From the NCBI GenBank assembly GCA_963691815.1, contig OY829651.1:12057417-12121416 (forward strand): a stretch of DNA of 64,000 bases, written 5' to 3'. Source of the DNA: Echiichthys vipera. Taxonomy: Eukaryota; Chordata; Actinopteri; Perciformes; Trachinidae. A program made the position numbers and the translations under genes. Positions 11,645-64,000 of the stretch are shown piece after piece. The first letter of the stretch is position 1. Each line of letters begins with the position of its first letter. Under the pieces are notes generated by a model. It was given only the letters and a program-made list of their open reading frames with translations, was not told where the DNA came from and ran no database searches.

Positions 11645-14093
11645 CATTTAAATCACTATATTAAATTGCTACATTCTGCACATACAGTAAAGGATACACA
11701 ACAGTCTCATCTCTCTATGGAGACTGCTGCCATCTGTTGGTAAAAGATGAAGTCAAGTCATGAGTTTAAACCAACCAAGTATTTCACATATTCTTTAAAA
11801 TATCTCAGTATCTACTGGATGTATCGTGTCATTATCATACATATATTTATGGTGGGAGATTCAGAAAGTAATGTAGGGGCTTTTGACTTGCCTTAGGTTT
11901 TTGTTCTTTGCCTGCTGTTAAATAATAACCCCGGGCATCAATTACAATCTACTATAACCTCTTGGTTTTAAGGGAAACACTGTAGGTGATCTTTAAGTTT
12001 AGACATCAGTCATAGTGAAGTAAATGTTGATCCCACAATGTAATGGCTAAAGAAAAATGACACCACCAGCGTTTAGATTGGTTATGGGCTAGGGGGGGAT
12101 TCCTATCTGTGTCCACTTTAATCAAAAAAGTAGTTTCAGTCATAAAATATGCTACAATGTGTTTTCAAGATACAGCTCAGTCACTAGCAGTTGTGATGCC
12201 AAAACATTATAGGTATGCGATGTACAATACCAGACCAGGATATGGTACGAAAACACATGGTCCGACCGTGGGACAAATCTTGTGGGAAATTTTGTAGCAC
12301 AAATTAAGAGTCAATCAAACATGAACTTCAGACCTGGACATTGACGGTTAGTATAGTTTCAATGGTAGTTTAATTTGAACATTCAACATAAGTATCAATT
12401 ATCATCACTCACATATTCATGTATCTTTATAACCTAAGACCTGTAAAATGGAAATAGGTGACTTAACTTTTTTTATTGTCAATAACGAAGGTGTTTGATT
12501 CTGTTCACAATGAAGAACTACATCTTTAGGATCAGTAAAAGAGGATCAATAGAGCAGACAGATGGAAGATAGAAGCTGAAATTGTGGTGAAAACAGGAAT
12601 GGGAGCAAAGAATGAGAAAAAAGGAAGGGGTTAAGATGGTGAAAATGAATGTCAGGAGCAAATGGAGGAGACATCTTGGGCAAAGAAACAAAGAAGAAAA
12701 GCAGGGAGGCGAAGGGAACGGTATGAAGAAAAGAAGTGAGGATCAGGTAGAAGAAACAGCAGGTGTGTAAAACTGTGACACTGAAAGACAAATATAATAC
12801 TGATATGTCTCAAACCCAGAATAGTACAGCTGTGAATTAACTGTAAAAGTTTGACAAAACTTTGCACCTGTTGTAAACAAAGCAACAATGTATAAAGTAA
12901 ACAATACAGTAGTAGTTACATTATAGTCTTTTGCTATACTTTTAATCATGTTAGTCATCTATAGGCGGTTAAAAACTGTACTGATGTTGACGTTTTTTTT
13001 CAGCCGTGTTGTGGTACCTTGGTCCAAAACAGTGACAAAGTTACAGAGGCTACTTTGACTCGGCAGGAAACTGAGTCGTTAATGTGAAGGTTTGCTGTGA
13101 TCAGACTGGAGCACACTGTCTTTTGGGCAATATCTGCAAGCCACTTGTTTAACCTCCATCGGACACAGTCAGTGTGGAAATTTACAACATAAAAAAAAAC
13201 ATCAAAAAGCTTCACCTTGTCTTAAAAGTGAATATTATGCTCCATTGTTTTTCTATGCGCTCCTCGAAGCAAACAAAACAATCAGACCTGCATCATATAA
13301 TATTATCATATAACACACTAAATGTTTCACACATAAACACTGTAAGAGGAAAAATAAAAAATGATGCTGCAATTTCACATTAAACCTGAGGCTAATATCA
13401 ACAAATAATTCATACCCAAGGGACTGTGGCATGATTAAGGCTTCTCTTGTTGTGGACATAATGAAATTGTTTTGATTGCTTTGGAATTTTTAGACATTTT
13501 AATAGGCCCTGCACTCACAGCTGGATCCGGATAAAATGAGTAATATTTAATTTTAGCATCATATACTTTGGGAACTAAGAAAGACCACCACAGAATTTTG
13601 ATTGTGTCGTCATGGAGATGAGCAACAACTGCCACATGACACAACAATGCCTTCATCCATCCAAAATCATCAAACATCTTTTGATAATATTGCAGCAACA
13701 TTTTTAAATTTCAAAATAAGTACACCAAGGCACTTAAAGTTGTATATAAAAAAACATTCCCCTTCTGGGATTATTATTTAAGTATTTCTGATCTGATTCT
13801 GATAAATCAACAATTTCTGTTTCATTTTTGACATATTTATCTGTTAAGGCAAATACATTTGACTTTGGCAGAATGGCTTTGTTCAAAATGGCTCCCCTGA
13901 TCAGGGGACAGCAATTTAAAGAGCAACTTAAACAGCTGAAAATGTTATTCCTGCTGTTTTATTCCAGTGGTTTAAAGTTACAATCTCGAAGATCTTTTTC
14001 ATTCTCTTTGGTGGCACTTGTGGTGATACACAGGAAGGGCTTTCATCAGTGGGCCATGGGCTCAATGGCTGATGTATATTGACTCAACAGACA

Positions 14094-14099
14094 TTTATT
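14094..14099 (-). terminator. Candidate poly(A) signal of slit3
   Basis: AATAAA on the minus strand, about 1.26 kb past the slit3 stop codon. It was chosen as the first canonical hexamer I noticed downstream; an earlier variant signal could be used instead. Confidence 0.3.
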
Positions 14100-15354
14100 T
14101 AAATGGTAATCTTTGAAATTAATACTTTGACATTTTTCTTTGCTGCAGTGATGTAGAAATGTACCCCGGGGTGTGTCAGTGCCCCGTGACATCACTGTTG
14201 AGGATGGTTACAGGTGCAACAGCATATAATTAAAACCTCAACCAACTACACCCAGCAGTGATGCACGCTCGAAGCCACACCAGGCACCAAAACACTTCTT
14301 CTCAGCATGGCATTAAGTTACTCTTTAAAAAAATAGGGTGGTTTGATTAAATTGGCTTCCTGTTTCTACCTGAACCTACACTAAGAGCTATCATGACCCA
14401 CCATACATTCCCTGTTTTAAAAATAATTTAAAATACCAAAGCAGCTATTGATGATGATTTTACTATAGTTGATTTGAATGGGAATTCCTCACTTATACTG
14501 TTTAACTCTTACTTATTGGCAAATTTCTTTTTCGATTTTCACGTTAAACCTCATGTGGCTCCAAGTCTGGTGTGCAACAGCAAACTAAATAATAACACAA
14601 CATTAGAACAATGCGTTAAATCATCTCTGCAGAAAGAGTCTTTTATGGTTTTCTCAAAGAACTCACATGTGATGATGTCCATTATATAGTGAAGCAGGTT
14701 AGCTAGGCACATACAGTTCCCTTTTCCTCTCCAAGAGGGAGGGCGACAAAAGACTGCCACCTTTTTCTTGTTGTAGGATCAAGGGGGCTCTTCTCTCTCA
14801 GCCCTCCTCTCTGTGTCCAAAGCCTCCCACACAACAGCACTCACATTAACATCATGCAAATACACTTTGAAAATACAGAATTCATTGGGTTAGGGTATAT
14901 ATTTATATAGATTTATACATACATATAAATTCATATACTTTTAAGGAATGTTAATCTATTTTGCTGTGTATTTTTTCTTCTTACAAGGTACAAAATAACT
15001 TTCCATACTATGTAACACATTATATAATCAACATATTAAAAAAACACAACTTATCAGTCCTTTTATCATCTTTTAGAAAAAAAAATCCATAATAAAAATA
15101 AGTTCTATGTTTTTCTCACTTATATCTTACAATATATTTTCTCTCTCTCAAAAAACACTCACACATGTCCCATTTTTGTTTCTCGTATGTGGCTTCTCTT
15201 GGCAGCAAATTGGCGATGGTCAAACTGAATGTGTAAAAAAAAATCACATAATGGTGCTCTTCAACGTGGGAAGATCTCAGAGCGGCAGCCTTGTTGACGT
15301 GGTGGATTCACAAAATGGCAGCGGTGGGTGAAACAAACTTAAACTGCGGTGCTG

Positions 15355-62900
<47,546 letters not shown>

Positions 62901-64000
62901 CTGGAAACACACATAGCATGTTTATTTAGTATTACGCTTTAAAATGTACTATTTGCATATTTTGTTTGACCCTTCAGCTGGGATGTTTTTCTATTCATTA
63001 TTTATGTTTATCCTGAGAAAAACTGTGGCTATTGAAACAGTTTTTCTATAAAACAGCTGAATAAAAAATGCCATATTTATACACTGTGGGTAGATGAAAG
63101 AAGACAAAGAGGACATAACCTATGATGACATGGACAAAAGATAAAACAGAAACCAGTTCCCATAAGACAGCCATGACAGAGTCTGTAATATGACATTAGC
63201 TTTTGACATGCAGTCATGTGGGACCAGGCTAACTGAGTTAGTTAGCATTAGCAATCCCTGGGACAGGCTAACCTAGTTAGCAAGGCTATTACTGGAGCAG
63301 GGAGCCTCTTAACATAATACAGAGACAGCCATGATGCCATTAGAGAGTCATTAGCCAGGATATATATACATGATGGCATTAGCTAGTCATTACTGAGCAT
63401 ACACAGACAACATTAGCTCATGATTCCGTACACTATCCTGTAACTCTAATTGGACGCTAGCGTATTTATGGTGGGTGCCCAAATTAGAGGAACAACAATA
63501 TGCGGTCATTAGCTTTGATTTCAGGGTGAGTGAGTAAACTTTTTACTCCGGGTAAGAAAAAGTAAGTGAAGTCCAGCATAAGTCAAATGCAAACACAATT
63601 GTGCATGGTTTAAGGCGTCACAACCAGGGCAACACTTGCTGGCATGCTTGCATTTTATAAAAATAGGTTTAAGATGAATTCATAGCTCCTGTTTTAAATA
63701 ATACATTGCAATGATAAAACATTTGATTTGTTTATTGCTCTAAAAGATACTCTTAGGCACTCAACAATGACAGAAAAAAGTATAAGCAACAACAATGTAC
63801 TACAACTGCAATAATGAGAAGGGTTTGGGGACTGATGGATCACAGATTAAAAGCAGATTTATATAAAGAGGGGAGTGAGGGAGAATGTCTGAGGGGAGAG
63901 ACTTCCAGAAAGAGTGGGCCACAATGGAGAAGGCCCTGTCCCCCCGCGTCTGGTGCTTGGACCCTGAGAGGGGTTAGGAGGTTGGCGTTGGAGAATCTGA
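62901..64000 (-). other. slit3: slit3 intron, continuing past the window
   Basis: The next upstream exon would encode earlier repeats of LRR domain 3 and is not present here. The stretch has a short 40-base tandem repeat (63221-63280). Near 63890-63975 it has an interspersed-repeat-like piece with agtggagaaggccctgtcc-type words. Nothing else recognised. Confidence 0.65.

Larger units (their letters stand above)
11231..15354. other. Intergenic stretch and probable slit3 3' UTR
   Basis: No coding exon seen. The part just below 15355 must hold the slit3 3' UTR. An AATAAA on the minus strand at 14094-14099 could end it, giving about 1.25 kb, but this is unproven. A perfect hairpin palindrome lies at 11602-11644. 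The 12.5-12.8 kb part is purine-rich on the plus strand. Confidence 0.5.

Overview
The window is vertebrate DNA, most likely from a percomorph-type teleost fish. It has compact multi-exon genes with GT-AG introns, two novel immune-type receptor (NITR) genes (a family known only from bony fish), a fish-type RNase A gene, fish-type tRNA-derived SINEs and very long (CA)n tracts. Every gene I can support lies on the minus strand. The species cannot be named from the sequence alone.

Layout, low to high coordinates. (1) 74-2389: an NITR gene whose last tail exon(s) lie beyond base 1. (2) 4851-6575: a complete six-exon NITR gene encoding about 340 residues, with one ITIM. (3) 6.6-10.2 kb: no gene seen; it holds a 136-bp (CA)n, an inverted tRNA-derived SINE and the 3' end of a LINE. 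(4) 10271-10702: a secreted RNase A-superfamily gene with its coding region in one exon; an upstream TATA box, 5' UTR exon and AATAAA signal can be seen. (5) 11.2-15.3 kb: no coding gene, but a perfect 43-base hairpin palindrome; part is probably slit3 3' UTR. (6) 15355-62900: the 3' two-thirds of slit3 in 21 exons that keep phase throughout. They encode the end of LRR domain 3, all of LRR domain 4, EGF 1-6, the laminin-G domain, EGF 7-9 and the C-terminal cystine knot. The start of the gene lies beyond base 64000.

The large slit3 introns hold most of the other structure: many microsatellites, SINEs, a decayed PIF/Harbinger fragment, a foldback element with 55-base arms, two related repeat blocks of which one carries a nested LINE insertion with a 7-bp target duplication, and a 400-bp inverted duplication whose copies lie about 4.5 kb apart. 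Several slit3 5' splice sites are followed closely by CA- or CU-rich tracts.

The genes do not form one pathway. The NITRs are predicted inhibitory surface receptors of lymphoid cells, the RNase is a secreted enzyme often linked to host defence, and slit3 is a secreted Robo ligand for axon and vessel guidance. I found no convincing new system. The most notable items are the altered I domain of the second NITR, the odd seventh cysteine of the RNase, and the repeat architecture within the slit3 introns.
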